Virus record (IMG/VR): IMGVR_UViG_3300044638_007710
Coordinates: 1 to 24,543 of that record
DNA length: 24,543 nucleotides
Direction: 5' to 3' (one strand)
From: a virus
Below the pieces are notes generated by a model. That model was given only the letters and a program-made list of their open reading frames with translations, did no database searches and had not been told where the DNA came from. Within the stretch, counting starts at the first letter, position 1, and each line of letters starts with the position of its first letter. The translations under genes were made by a program, and so were the position numbers. Below are positions 1 to 6,725 of the stretch, piece by piece.

Positions 1-1
1 A

Positions 2-307
2 AACAAGAAATTCTCAACAAAAGATTTCCTTCATTTAAATATAGGTGGTTATGATTTTGAGTGGGAAATCACTAATATGGAATATAGAGATTATGATTTT
101 TTTCTATATGGAAAAACTCTACCTGGGGGTTCTGTTACACTTATGGAGGATGGAAGAAATCTAACCTTAGATCAAGCCTTGGAAGATGAAGATATAGGTT
201 GGGAAATCCAAGAAGAAGTTAATGATGTTGTTCAAGATTGTATGAATGAAATAATTTTACCTGTTACAGGATATGATGTAACGGTTCCTTTGGTTACTAT
301 TTATTAG
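2..307 (+). CDS. Hypothetical acidic protein, 5'-truncated by window edge
   Basis: The reading frame is open from base 2 to a TAA at 305-307, giving about 101 residues. An ATG at 77 could serve as a start, but the 25 codons before it have no stop and look protein-like (for instance GGYDFEWEI), so the gene most likely begins upstream of the window. The visible part is acidic (a run like ALEDEDIGWEIQEE) and has no motif I recognise. It ends two bases before the ATG of the next gene at 310, so the two are probably co-transcribed. Its composition resembles the other acidic unknowns of the window (7471-8586 and 8921-10126). Function unknown. Confidence 0.7.
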   Translation, partial: NKKFSTKDFLHLNIGGYDFEWEITNMEYRDYDFFLYGKTLPGGSVTLMEDGRNLTLDQALEDEDIGWEIQEEVNDVVQDCMNEIILPVTGYDVTVPLVTIY

Positions 308-308
308 A

Positions 309-337
309 AATGAAAATAATAATTACAGAATCACAAT
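309..337 (+). repeat. Direct repeat copy 1, leader-coding
   Basis: Bases 309-337 match 659-687 without mismatch. The repeat covers the start codon and the MKIIITESQ codons of two adjacent genes. Identity holds at synonymous positions too and stops abruptly at the end of the leader. Confidence 0.9.
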
Positions 338-660
338 TAAAAACTATAACATTTCAAAATGCGGTTGATATGGCTTGGAAAGACATTGCAGATAACATAA
401 AAGAAGAAGATTATTATGATGAAGGTGGATATGGAGATAACTACGAAGCAATCACAAAAATTGATGTGGTAACGGCATACAAGACTGATAATGTTGTTGA
501 GTTAGGGATAATTATTTATATAGATACAATTTTTGACACATTTGATGTTGGAGACTATTTGTGGGATTTGAAATTAAATTTGGAAAACTATTTAGGAAAA
601 AATAATTTCAAATTCAAATTACTTAATGTTATAAACGAAAATCCAAGAACTGATTGGTAA
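310..660 (+). CDS. Hypothetical protein with MKIIITESQ leader
   Basis: This 116-residue protein opens with the nine residues MKIIITESQ, shared exactly with the next gene and nearly exactly with the protein at 19848. The rest is acidic and rich in Tyr and Asp (NIKEEDYYDEGGYGD near residues 30-45) with alternating hydrophobic stretches, and matches no family I know. The stop overlaps the next start by one base (taATG at 658-662), a translationally coupled arrangement. The leader contains I-T-E, compatible with a T4-type prohead protease site; that reading is inference. A virion-internal protein is possible, but no function can be assigned from sequence. Confidence 0.75.
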   Translation: MKIIITESQLKTITFQNAVDMAWKDIADNIKEEDYYDEGGYGDNYEAITKIDVVTAYKTDNVVELGIIIYIDTIFDTFDVGDYLWDLKLNLENYLGKNNFKFKLLNVINENPRTDW

Positions 661-687
661 TGAAAATAATAATTACAGAATCACAAT
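659..687 (+). repeat. Direct repeat copy 2, leader-coding
   Basis: Second copy of the repeat at 309-337, 350 bases downstream, again starting at the junction with the previous gene's stop and ending within the leader codons. Confidence 0.9.
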
Positions 688-1247
688 ATAACAAACTAAC
701 TGAAGAAAAACTTCAAAAACTTTGTTATACGGTATGGAATAAACAAAAAAAGATGGGTGAAGAACCCCATCTTGACGATGTTATTTATGATATATCTGGA
801 ATTAGAAAAAATACAAACGAAGACTTTCAACTTATTAGACCCATTTGGTATGAATACAACGGTGGATTTAACAATTTAGTTGAAAAACTGAAAAATAAAA
901 TTGATGGTGAAATATACGATCTAAAAAGTAGTTGGGGTAATCTTGATACAAGAATTGAAGTTATTGAAGTAACCCCGTTTGGTAGATTAGGAGAAAACTT
1001 TGGAGTTGATATATTTGTAAATGTTGATGATCAAGGAACTATGAATTTTAACATGTTTGAAGAAGGAACTGATAATCAAATAGAAGTAAATAATACAATT
1101 GAAGCGGCTTATTGGGAGTCTCAAGGTAATTATGAGACTGGAGACCTTCTTGGTTATTTAAGAAGTGAAGTTTATGACTTTTTTTATAAAAAGTTAGAAA
1201 AATATGGAATCCCAATAGATGTGGATGTTGATCTAAAAGAATTTTAA
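660..1247 (+). CDS. Hypothetical protein with MKIIITESQ leader
   Basis: This protein is about 195 residues long. I choose the ATG at 660 rather than the TTG at 654, because the ATG exactly restores the leader MKIIITESQ seen in the preceding gene and overlaps that gene's stop by one base. The first 28 bases are identical to the first 28 bases of the gene at 310, after which the sequences diverge completely. The body is acidic and Asn/Tyr-rich, with no recognised domain. The tandem arrangement of two unrelated bodies behind one leader suggests a shared targeting or processing signal rather than ordinary gene duplication. Confidence 0.75.
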   Translation: MKIIITESQYNKLTEEKLQKLCYTVWNKQKKMGEEPHLDDVIYDISGIRKNTNEDFQLIRPIWYEYNGGFNNLVEKLKNKIDGEIYDLKSSWGNLDTRIEVIEVTPFGRLGENFGVDIFVNVDDQGTMNFNMFEEGTDNQIEVNNTIEAAYWESQGNYETGDLLGYLRSEVYDFFYKKLEKYGIPIDVDVDLKEF

Positions 1248-1250
1248 CGA

Positions 1251-1260
1251 TATATTTATA
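1251..1260 (+). promoter_or_regulatory. NATATTTATN motif before gene at 1267
   Basis: The sequence TATATTTATA lies six bases before the ATG at 1267, between the stop of the previous gene and the start. It belongs to a motif recurring in front of about ten genes here and is a candidate phage promoter box. Confidence 0.45.
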
Positions 1261-1266
1261 ATCACT

Positions 1267-1506
1267 ATGGGACCAATTGAAAAAAAAATCTTAGAAATAT
1301 CAAAAACAGAAGGACTTTCTGAAGAAACTTTAATGGTTTTAACTATTTTAAAAAATCAAGTTATTGAGAATGAAAAAATAATGGTTAATAATGCCTACCA
1401 AAAAGGTTACCACGATAAAGAAATGAGTCGCAGACCCACTTGGAATTACTTTGATCGTCAATACAAGTGTTACTTCTCAAATATGAAATTTGGTGAATTT
1501 AAATAA
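1267..1506 (+). CDS. Small hypothetical protein, 79 aa
   Basis: This short protein has a predicted helical N-terminal half (EKKILEISKTEGLSEETL) and a central segment AYQKGYHDKEM of a kind seen in many small phage proteins. No domain is recognised. It starts six bases after the NATATTTATN motif at 1251 and ends just before a host-type promoter for the next gene, so it may be transcribed singly or as the tail of the upstream operon. Confidence 0.7.
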   Translation: MGPIEKKILEISKTEGLSEETLMVLTILKNQVIENEKIMVNNAYQKGYHDKEMSRRPTWNYFDRQYKCYFSNMKFGEFK

Positions 1507-1520
1507 TTTTCGTATCTTTG
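1489..1520 (+). promoter_or_regulatory. Bacteroidetes-type promoter (TTTG / TAnnTTTG)
   Basis: TTTG at 1489-1492 and TATCTTTG at 1513-1520 are separated by 20 bases, matching the Bacteroidetes primary-sigma consensus (-33 TTTG, -7 TAnnTTTG). The ATG at 1525 begins only four bases after the -7 box, so the transcript would be leaderless or nearly so. Confidence 0.6.
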
Positions 1521-1524
1521 TGAT

Positions 1525-1809
1525 ATGGAAGACTTAAACAAACTTGAATTACCCGAAATTAAATCACTTTGCAAACAATACGGTATTGGTGTTGTTGGAG
1601 ATAAAAAATCTCTAATTAAAAAACTTAAATATTATTTGGATCCTGTTGAAGATGTATTGAATACACATCCTGGTAGAAAACTACCAAAAGATAAAAAAAT
1701 TGTTGGTGTAAAAGTCACTAAACAAGAAGATATTAATTCTGTTCTTAAGAAAAAAGGACATTTTTTATATTATTCTTTGGGTTATCATTATTATATGGTG
1801 ACAGAATAG
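1525..1809 (+). CDS. SAP-domain protein
   Basis: Residues about 4-38 of this 94-residue protein fit a SAP motif: a helix beginning LNKLELPEIKSLCKQYGI, a glycine turn, and a second Lys-rich helix (DKKSLIKKLKYYL). SAP motifs are helix-extended-loop-helix modules that usually bind DNA and occur in phage and eukaryotic chromatin proteins. The C-terminal half (about 50-94) is unrelated to SAP and carries no known motif. The gene has its own host-type promoter four bases upstream, unlike the leader genes around it, so early or middle expression is likely. A DNA-binding accessory role is inferred. Confidence 0.65.
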   Translation: MEDLNKLELPEIKSLCKQYGIGVVGDKKSLIKKLKYYLDPVEDVLNTHPGRKLPKDKKIVGVKVTKQEDINSVLKKKGHFLYYSLGYHYYMVTE

Positions 1810-1817
1810 AAAACTCA

Positions 1818-1827
1818 GATATTTATT
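1818..1827 (+). promoter_or_regulatory. NATATTTATN motif before gene at 1841
   Basis: GATATTTATT lies 13 bases before the ATG at 1841, in a 31-base intergenic gap. Candidate phage promoter of the recurring class. Confidence 0.4.
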
Positions 1828-1840
1828 AAATAAAATTGAT

Positions 1841-2413
1841 ATGAAAAAACAAATACTCCAAGAACTTAATGACATTAAGTATCTTTTAAATTACAATAGG
1901 GGAAAAATAATTTCTGAACAAGAACAGTTTGAAGCTGAAGATATTGATTTTGAAGAGATTGATATTGATGATGAAGATGATGACGAAGACATTAATTACC
2001 TGAAAGGTGAATTTAATGAAGAATATGATGACGATGAAGAATATGATTATATGGTTGATCCTAACGCCGAAGAAATGCTTCCTTCATTCGATAGTTCTAG
2101 TTTTAGCGGAAAATATTTAGGTATGGCAAAACCTATGGGTGACATGGACACTAGAACTCCTAAAGAAAGAGAAAGGGATATGAGAGACATAGATATGGAA
2201 ATTGACGAAGAAATGGATTTACCTGTAATGTTACCGGGAACAAAAGAAAAAGAAAGAACGAAGGTAACTCCCGGAACTAAACCTAAAACAACACCTAAAA
2301 CTCCTTATAACCCAAAACCTGGACCAAAACCGGATCCTAAAGCGGGAAGAAAAGGAAAAGGTCATATACCAAATTGGCTAACATTCAATAAACTTGGAAT
2401 CAATTTGAAATAA
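1841..2413 (+). CDS. Hypothetical protein: leader, acidic run, Pro/Lys-rich tail
   Basis: This 190-residue protein is low-complexity in three blocks. Residues 1-27 form a basic amphipathic leader ending IISEQ, with an I-S-E site. Residues 30-75 are extremely acidic, with long Asp/Glu runs. Residues about 140-185 are Pro, Lys and Thr rich (KPKTTPKTPYNPKPGPKPD). There is no catalytic domain. It ends two bases before the next gene's ATG, which also carries a leader, so the pair is one transcriptional unit preceded by an NATATTTATN motif. An acidic scaffold or internal-head protein is a reasonable guess; a DNA mimic is an alternative. Neither is proven. Confidence 0.7.
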   Translation: MKKQILQELNDIKYLLNYNRGKIISEQEQFEAEDIDFEEIDIDDEDDDEDINYLKGEFNEEYDDDEEYDYMVDPNAEEMLPSFDSSSFSGKYLGMAKPMGDMDTRTPKERERDMRDIDMEIDEEMDLPVMLPGTKEKERTKVTPGTKPKTTPKTPYNPKPGPKPDPKAGRKGKGHIPNWLTFNKLGINLK

Positions 2414-2414
2414 A

Positions 2415-3653
2415 ATGAGAAATATTAGAAAAAAATTATATACTGAGGGTATATCCAAAAAAGACTTATTAAGACTTATGGAAGCCCCAATCGACTACGA
2501 AGGACCTGAAAGGATGGCCGGAGATGTCGAGAGAAAGATTACAGGAAAACAAACACCGTTTCATAATTTTCCTGCAATGCCAAAAATGGATAGAGACTTT
2601 ATTGAGTTAATATCTTCTAAAAGATTCAAGGACTCAGTTGATAAAGTTAGAATGGCAATGGGAGACACAAGAACCATTCAAGGATCAAACGCTCTTATGC
2701 AGTTGATGGGAACCGTAGGTCAAGCGATGCAAAGACTAATTATGATCCAATCTCAAAATGCCGAGGAACTTGAAGCACTTGCGGTTAAACTTGTTAAAGA
2801 TGAATTGGGTATTCCTGAAGGAGCGATGCAATTCGACGCTCAACTTGTGATGCAACCTATGGGTGCTGCTGAAGGAATGAAAAGTGAGCCTGAAATGCCA
2901 AGTGAAGAAGAAGTTGAAGAACTTATGGGAGACATTGAAAACTTTAACTTGGAGAGAGCAAAAAGAAGATTTATCAATTCATTAATTCAGGGAGCCGCTT
3001 TTAAAGGTGGTCATATGTATGTTATGGTTAGAGATGAGATTAACGACATCAATCCACAATTAATGAATCTATATGCTGTAACTCAAGCTTTAATGGAACA
3101 CGCTTATTGGATATTTCCTGATATGGAAGGAATGGCTGGAGGTGGTGGTGGTCAAATGGGACAATCTGAATTCGACCCTGAAACAGATCCACCAACAGTT
3201 AAAGCAAGAGCCGTCACATTCCCATTACTTGTTCATGAGTTAGTTAAAGGTGTTTATGAGATATTTGGAACACATGGACTACCTGATGACCCAAGACAAG
3301 CTGAAATGGTGTTAAGTGCTGAAGATTCATTACCATCAGAAATTTGGGATTCTCGTTTGGGACCAATATTTTGGGAAAAATTTGTATCAACATATCCTAT
3401 GGAATTGTTTGATGATGATATGAAACACATCCAACACTACTTATTTATGAGATTCTCATCGTTAAGTGCTGAAGAGTTCATGAGAGTTGCTAAAATGATT
3501 CTAAGTGGTGATCCCAAAGGACAACAGTTTATCCAAAGAATGGTTGATGAAATCGTTAAAGAATTGAAAGAACAAGATTACAAAGATGCGATGGGCGACG
3601 AAGACGACGACGAAGACTATGGTGATGTAGATCTAAGTGATTTGGGACTTTAA
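2415..3653 (+). CDS. Large hypothetical, likely virion-associated protein
   Basis: This 412-residue protein is Met-rich and largely helical. Its N-terminus carries candidate L-x-E sites (MRNIRKKLYTEG and LLRLMEAP, residues 1-25). A Gly-rich loop (AGGGGGQMG) lies near residue 240, and the last 20 residues are an Asp/Glu run. No family is recognised. The length, the leader and the position downstream of another leader-bearing acidic protein suggest a structural or packaged protein. It is followed directly by a strong terminator that overlaps its stop codon, which makes it the last gene of the block. Confidence 0.75.
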   Translation: MRNIRKKLYTEGISKKDLLRLMEAPIDYEGPERMAGDVERKITGKQTPFHNFPAMPKMDRDFIELISSKRFKDSVDKVRMAMGDTRTIQGSNALMQLMGTVGQAMQRLIMIQSQNAEELEALAVKLVKDELGIPEGAMQFDAQLVMQPMGAAEGMKSEPEMPSEEEVEELMGDIENFNLERAKRRFINSLIQGAAFKGGHMYVMVRDEINDINPQLMNLYAVTQALMEHAYWIFPDMEGMAGGGGGQMGQSEFDPETDPPTVKARAVTFPLLVHELVKGVYEIFGTHGLPDDPRQAEMVLSAEDSLPSEIWDSRLGPIFWEKFVSTYPMELFDDDMKHIQHYLFMRFSSLSAEEFMRVAKMILSGDPKGQQFIQRMVDEIVKELKEQDYKDAMGDEDDDEDYGDVDLSDLGL

Positions 3654-3672
3654 TAAGTCCCATTTCTTTTTT
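3644..3672 (+). terminator. Intrinsic terminator after 2415-3653
   Basis: GGGACTT at 3644-3650 pairs with AAGTCCC at 3655-3661 around a TAAT loop, followed by a T-rich tract to about 3672. The stop codon TAA (3651-3653) lies in the loop. Confidence 0.75.
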
Positions 3673-3712
3673 ATAAGGGATATTTTTCCTATAATTATTA
3701 AAAATGTGAGAT

Positions 3713-4009
3713 ATGAAAAATATTGATTGTGAAATATACATTAAACAACTAATTTCTTTTTTTGAAAATAATCCAGGTGATTTGATGGAACTAATAGGAG
3801 ACATTCAAAAAGAAGAATTTTATTTCAAACTAAGAGAGAAATCTGAAAAGAATGTTGATGATGGTTTAGATCATATTTTATCTAGACAACAAATGATAGA
3901 TATAGTTTTGGAACTAAAGATTCCTGAGTTGTTCGAAAAACCAAACCCACAATCTGTTGTTGAAGGATATGTACAAAAAACAAAGTGGGGAAAAATTATT
4001 TTAAATTAA
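3713..4009 (+). CDS. Small hypothetical protein, 98 aa
   Basis: This protein is helical and charged, with an N-terminal segment MKNIDCEIYIKQLISFFEN and a central SRQQMIDIVLELKIPELFEK. It has no recognised domain, signal peptide or membrane segment. It lies after the terminator at 3644-3672 and before the host-type promoter at 4034, so it may be monocistronic. The 3654-3712 gap contains no clear promoter box. Function unknown. Confidence 0.7.
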   Translation: MKNIDCEIYIKQLISFFENNPGDLMELIGDIQKEEFYFKLREKSEKNVDDGLDHILSRQQMIDIVLELKIPELFEKPNPQSVVEGYVQKTKWGKIILN

Positions 4010-4010
4010 A

Positions 4011-4041
4011 GTTGGTATTTATAAAAAAATTATTATCTTTG
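4011..4041 (+). promoter_or_regulatory. Bacteroidetes-type promoter (GTTG / TATCTTTG)
   Basis: GTTG at 4011-4014 and TATCTTTG at 4034-4041 are 19 bases apart. The bases after the -7 box, CTTTGTAAGGTGA, recur at 24319-24331. It probably drives the small gene at 4065 and the DUF932 gene at 4184. Confidence 0.55.
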
Positions 4042-4064
4042 TAAGGTGATAAACGAGAAACAAA

Positions 4065-4181
4065 ATGAAAACAATAGAACTTACTATGAAGGAGATATGG
4101 CAGGCAACTAGACCTATCGTACAAAAAAGTAAGAAATCATACACTCGTAAAGTAAAACACAAAAACAAAGAAAATAATTAA
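4065..4181 (+). CDS. Very small basic protein, 38 aa
   Basis: An ATG at 4065 opens a 38-codon frame ending TAA at 4179-4181, two bases before the DUF932 start. The product begins MKTIELTMKEIWQATRP and becomes strongly basic at its end (repeated Lys, Arg and His). The tight spacing to the next gene and the promoter 23 bases upstream argue that it is translated, but at this length coding status cannot be proven from sequence. A 22-codon GTG frame at 4046-4111 overlaps it and is less convincing. Confidence 0.45.
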   Translation: MKTIELTMKEIWQATRPIVQKSKKSYTRKVKHKNKENN

Positions 4182-4183
4182 CT

Positions 4184-4942
4184 ATGATATACACACCAGA
4201 ACTGATCAAATCTATTGCACCGGCAGTATTTGCCACATCACCATCTTCTAAAATGACGAACAAATATGAGTTCGTACCAACCAATGAAGTAATGGAGATC
4301 TTCAACCGTGAAGGTTGGAAACTATCATCTGTAAAACAAACAGGTAGAGGTATTCATTCAATGCACGAATTGAAATATCGAAACAGTGAATTACCAAAAG
4401 TTGGTGACACGGTTGTTGAAGCAATCGTTAGAAATTCTCACGATGGAACGGCAACATTCTCAATGGGGGCAGGACTATTTCGGTTAGTATGTTCAAACGG
4501 TCTTACAGTTCCTACATCAGTTGCCGAGAAATTCTCAATTCGACACAATCACTTCTCATTTGACGATGTTAGAGGTTTGGCGGAGGACTTCTCTAAGAAA
4601 CTTCCAAGAATCGAAGAATCAGTAACTCGAATGATGGAAAAAGAGTTGACTGAGAAAGAAAAACTTCGTTTGATCAAAGAAGCAGTTAAGATCCGTTGGG
4701 TAGTTGGAAATGCTCCTGAATCTATCGACATTACAGACCTTCTAACACCGTTTCGACCTGAGGATGAAGGAAGTGATCTTTGGACAGTGTTTAATGTAAT
4801 CCAAGAGAAAATGACTCGAGGTGGGTTCACTTACAAAAGTCCAAGAGGACGACAAACAACACTTCGTGGAATCAAAAGTATCCAAGCCACGAATCGTTTA
4901 AACACTAAACTTTGGGAAGCCGCAGAATTGATGTTGGTTTAA
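4184..4942 (+). CDS. DUF932 family phage/plasmid-like protein
   Basis: This 252-residue protein resembles the DUF932 (phage/plasmid-like, TIGR03299-type) family. Such proteins typically carry a region like the one here at residues 25-115: FVPTNEVMEIFNREGWK, then HELKYRNSE, then sequence around FRLVCSNGLTVPTS. In other members this last segment reads close to 'R.VCTNGL', and SIRHNHF follows. The molecular function of the family is not settled; members are common on phages and plasmids. Residues 130-252 are helical and charged. It is the second gene after the promoter at 4034 and is followed by a short GC-rich hairpin, likely a terminator. Confidence 0.7.
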   Translation: MIYTPELIKSIAPAVFATSPSSKMTNKYEFVPTNEVMEIFNREGWKLSSVKQTGRGIHSMHELKYRNSELPKVGDTVVEAIVRNSHDGTATFSMGAGLFRLVCSNGLTVPTSVAEKFSIRHNHFSFDDVRGLAEDFSKKLPRIEESVTRMMEKELTEKEKLRLIKEAVKIRWVVGNAPESIDITDLLTPFRPEDEGSDLWTVFNVIQEKMTRGGFTYKSPRGRQTTLRGIKSIQATNRLNTKLWEAAELMLV

Positions 4943-4951
4943 AAATAAAAC

Positions 4952-4974
4952 GGGGGTCGATGACCCCCATTTTG
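4952..4974 (+). terminator. Hairpin terminator after DUF932 gene
   Basis: GGGGGTC at 4952-4958 pairs perfectly with GACCCCC at 4962-4968 around a three-base loop and is followed by ATTTTG. The U-tract is short, so termination may be partial before the gene at 4979. Confidence 0.6.
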
Positions 4975-4978
4975 AGTT

Positions 4979-5323
4979 ATGGAAAAATTTAGACACGAAG
5001 AAAAATTTTTAGAGAACTTATCCAAAATGAGTGACCAGTTCTTTTCCATGATTTTAATCACAGATGGACATGGGTTATCTCCTAATGAGTTAAAAACAAG
5101 GACAAAGTTTACAGAGTTTTTTTCTAATTCAGTTCAATATTCTGATGGGACAACTCATTTAGATTCAATATATGTTTTCGATGAAGACATTTACATATAT
5201 TTATCAAAGAGTGATCCTACAATCTCTTCTTTTTCTTGTAAAATTTATTATCCTATAAGAAAGAAAAAAGATGTAGAGTTCTTTATATTAAACTTAAAAA
5301 AAATGAAAAAAAATGGAAATTAG
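4979..5323 (+). CDS. Hypothetical protein, 114 aa
   Basis: This protein has an N-terminal helical part (MEKFRHEEKFLENLSKMSDQ), a central segment with HGLSPNELKTRTKF, and beta-like stretches (IYVFDEDIYIYLSK), and ends in a Lys-rich tail. No family is recognised. It overlaps the thioredoxin gene by 11 bases, which places it in the redox operon with thioredoxin and glutaredoxin and suggests co-translation. The function is unknown. Confidence 0.65.
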   Translation: MEKFRHEEKFLENLSKMSDQFFSMILITDGHGLSPNELKTRTKFTEFFSNSVQYSDGTTHLDSIYVFDEDIYIYLSKSDPTISSFSCKIYYPIRKKKDVEFFILNLKKMKKNGN

Positions 5324-5627
5324 TAGTGTTGAATTACAACAAAAAATTAACGGAGGAGAAAAGTTGATGGTTGAATTTTGGGCTGAATGGTGTGGTCCAT
5401 GTAAAATGATGAAACCAATCTTTGAAAAAGTTGCATCTACAAATCAATCAGATGTTAAGATGTACACATTGAATATTGATAACAATCGTGAGGTTGCAAT
5501 GTCTTTAGGTATTAGAAGTATCCCTACAGTAAAAATGTTTAATGCTGGACAAGTAGTTGAAACTAAAATTGGTTTACTAAGTGAAAACCAAATAAACGAA
5601 CTAGTAACAGAATTAATCAATGGATAA
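5313..5627 (+). CDS. trx: Thioredoxin
   Basis: This is a full-length, single-domain thioredoxin (104 residues, the usual length). The active site WCGPC is at residues 26-30, preceded by VEFWAEW, and the cis-proline loop SIPTVKMF lies near residue 70. It reduces protein disulfides using electrons from thioredoxin reductase, and in phages can also support ribonucleotide reductase or act as a polymerase factor. No reductase or polymerase gene is in view, so the partner would be host-encoded or elsewhere. It overlaps the upstream gene by 11 bases and the downstream glutaredoxin by 8. There is no signal peptide, so it is cytoplasmic. Confidence 0.93.
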   Translation: MEISSVELQQKINGGEKLMVEFWAEWCGPCKMMKPIFEKVASTNQSDVKMYTLNIDNNREVAMSLGIRSIPTVKMFNAGQVVETKIGLLSENQINELVTELING

Positions 5628-5907
5628 GTTAGCAGTACTTTTTACAATGAAAAGCTGTCCTCATTGCCAAGACTTTAAAAAAATGTTAGATGAGGCAGAA
5701 TTAGATTATCTCGAAAGAGACATCTATGAATATGAAGAAGAATATGAAATGTTTATCGAAGCAACAGGAAACGAGTTTGTACCGGCATTCATGTTAATTG
5801 AGAATCCTGAAAGTGAAGAACCAATTACAGGTTTGTATGCTCCTGATCGAGACTTTGAAGATATGGATCAAGGATTAAATATAATCAAAGAGTTCTACGA
5901 AAGATAA
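5620..5907 (+). CDS. Glutaredoxin-like protein
   Basis: This 95-residue protein has a thioredoxin fold of glutaredoxin type. LFTMKSCPHCQDFKKML places a CPHC active site at residues 13-16, and FVPAFMLIE supplies the cis-proline segment. The region ELDYLERDIYEYEEEYEMF fits the glutaredoxin helix-2/strand-2 pattern. CPHC rather than CPYC is unusual and closer to some DsbA/NrdH-like redoxins. The last gene of the redox operon, it overlaps thioredoxin by 8 bases and is followed by a strong terminator. Likely partners are ribonucleotide reductase or other phage thiol enzymes; that is inference. Confidence 0.85.
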   Translation: MDKLAVLFTMKSCPHCQDFKKMLDEAELDYLERDIYEYEEEYEMFIEATGNEFVPAFMLIENPESEEPITGLYAPDRDFEDMDQGLNIIKEFYER

Positions 5908-5941
5908 AAAAAAACCCCACCTACAAAAGTGGGGTTTTTTA
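5907..5941 (+). terminator. Strong intrinsic terminator after redox operon
   Basis: An A-rich run followed by CCCCAC (5915-5920) pairs with GTGGGG (5929-5934). The A and T runs on the flanks extend the stem to about ten pairs, and a T-tract follows. Confidence 0.85.
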
Positions 5942-5956
5942 TTTATGTGATTGTTG

Positions 5957-5966
5957 TATATTTATT
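5957..5966 (+). promoter_or_regulatory. NATATTTATN motif before gene at 5970
   Basis: TATATTTATT lies three bases before the ATG at 5970 and directly after a terminator, so it is the only promoter candidate for this gene. Confidence 0.5.
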
Positions 5967-5969
5967 AAT

Positions 5970-6689
5970 ATGATAAAAGAGGGAAACCATAAAAAGTTAC
6001 TTGAGACAATAAAGACTCTTAAAAAGTACAAAAAAGTTTTATTTTTAACTTGTTCAAATAGATATCAAAAAATACTTGAAAAACAAACTCCTAAGTCTAC
6101 AATCTTGGCAAAAGTTATGGCCAAAGAACTAGACAACTGTAAAATAATTAATGTACCTGATTTAAACATCCATCCTTGTGAGGGAAATGTATCAAGAGAG
6201 GACGGTAATAGATGTGGAATAAAAGATGCGTTATTGAAGGATAAAGAAAAAAATCCTTCAGGTTATCACAGGTGTTGGGCTTCTTTACACAATCCTGATG
6301 ATGAATTGTGGAAAATATCAAAAGAACTTTTTGAATCAGATTGTGTTGTATTTTTTGCTTCAGTTAGATGGGGTAGTGCTAATATGTTTTATCAAAAACT
6401 TATAGAAAGGTTAAATTGGATCAATAACAGATATATTCCTTTAGGTGAGAGTAATATTATAAAAAATATTGGTTCTGGTTTTATATGTATTGGACAACAT
6501 GATGACGCCGAAAAAGTTTGTGCAGTTCAAAAAGATTGCCATGATTACTACGGGTTCAAAGTTAATGACAAACTTTATTGGTATTGGATGGCTGAAGATA
6601 TTGATTTTGATGAAGAAACTTTAGAAGGTTACTTAGAGAGTTATCCTGAATTTTTTGAGGAATTTAAAATTAAAAGAGTTAAATCATAA
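5970..6689 (+). CDS. Flavodoxin-fold NAD(P)H-dependent oxidoreductase
   Basis: This 239-residue protein has features of the NADPH-dependent FMN reductase/flavodoxin-like family. Strand KKVLFLTCSNR (residues 21-31) is followed by a loop and a helix with STILAKVMAKEL, the usual FMN-phosphate site. DCVVFFASVRWGSANMFYQKLIERLNW (about 125-152) corresponds to the second flavin-contact loop, typically 'P.RWG.P...K...DR'. Six or more cysteines in the middle (for example HPCEGN, NRCGIK, HRCWAS) are extra and could bind metal or form disulfides. It lies between two terminators, so it is a single-gene unit. The substrate is unknown; electron supply to the adjacent thiol proteins is possible. Confidence 0.7.
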   Translation: MIKEGNHKKLLETIKTLKKYKKVLFLTCSNRYQKILEKQTPKSTILAKVMAKELDNCKIINVPDLNIHPCEGNVSREDGNRCGIKDALLKDKEKNPSGYHRCWASLHNPDDELWKISKELFESDCVVFFASVRWGSANMFYQKLIERLNWINNRYIPLGESNIIKNIGSGFICIGQHDDAEKVCAVQKDCHDYYGFKVNDKLYWYWMAEDIDFDEETLEGYLESYPEFFEEFKIKRVKS

Positions 6690-6691
6690 AT

Positions 6692-6725
6692 CAAAACCCC
6701 AACTTTAAAGGTGGGGTTTTTGTTT
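6692..6725. terminator. Bidirectional terminator between convergent genes
   Basis: AAAACCCC at 6693-6700 pairs with GGGGTTTT at 6713-6720, with inner pairs (CTTT with AAAG) and one mismatch. It lies between a plus-strand stop at 6689 and a minus-strand stop at 6725, and T-tracts are present in both directions. Confidence 0.75.

Noticed and set aside
3556-3804. Minus-strand frame of 82 codons across the end of 2415-3653
   Set aside because: It spans a terminator and the start of another gene, and its composition reflects the antisense of coding sequence.
5196-5205. TATATTTATC inside 4979-5323 as a promoter
   Set aside because: It lies within coding sequence with no gene start shortly after; treated as a chance match in AT-rich DNA.
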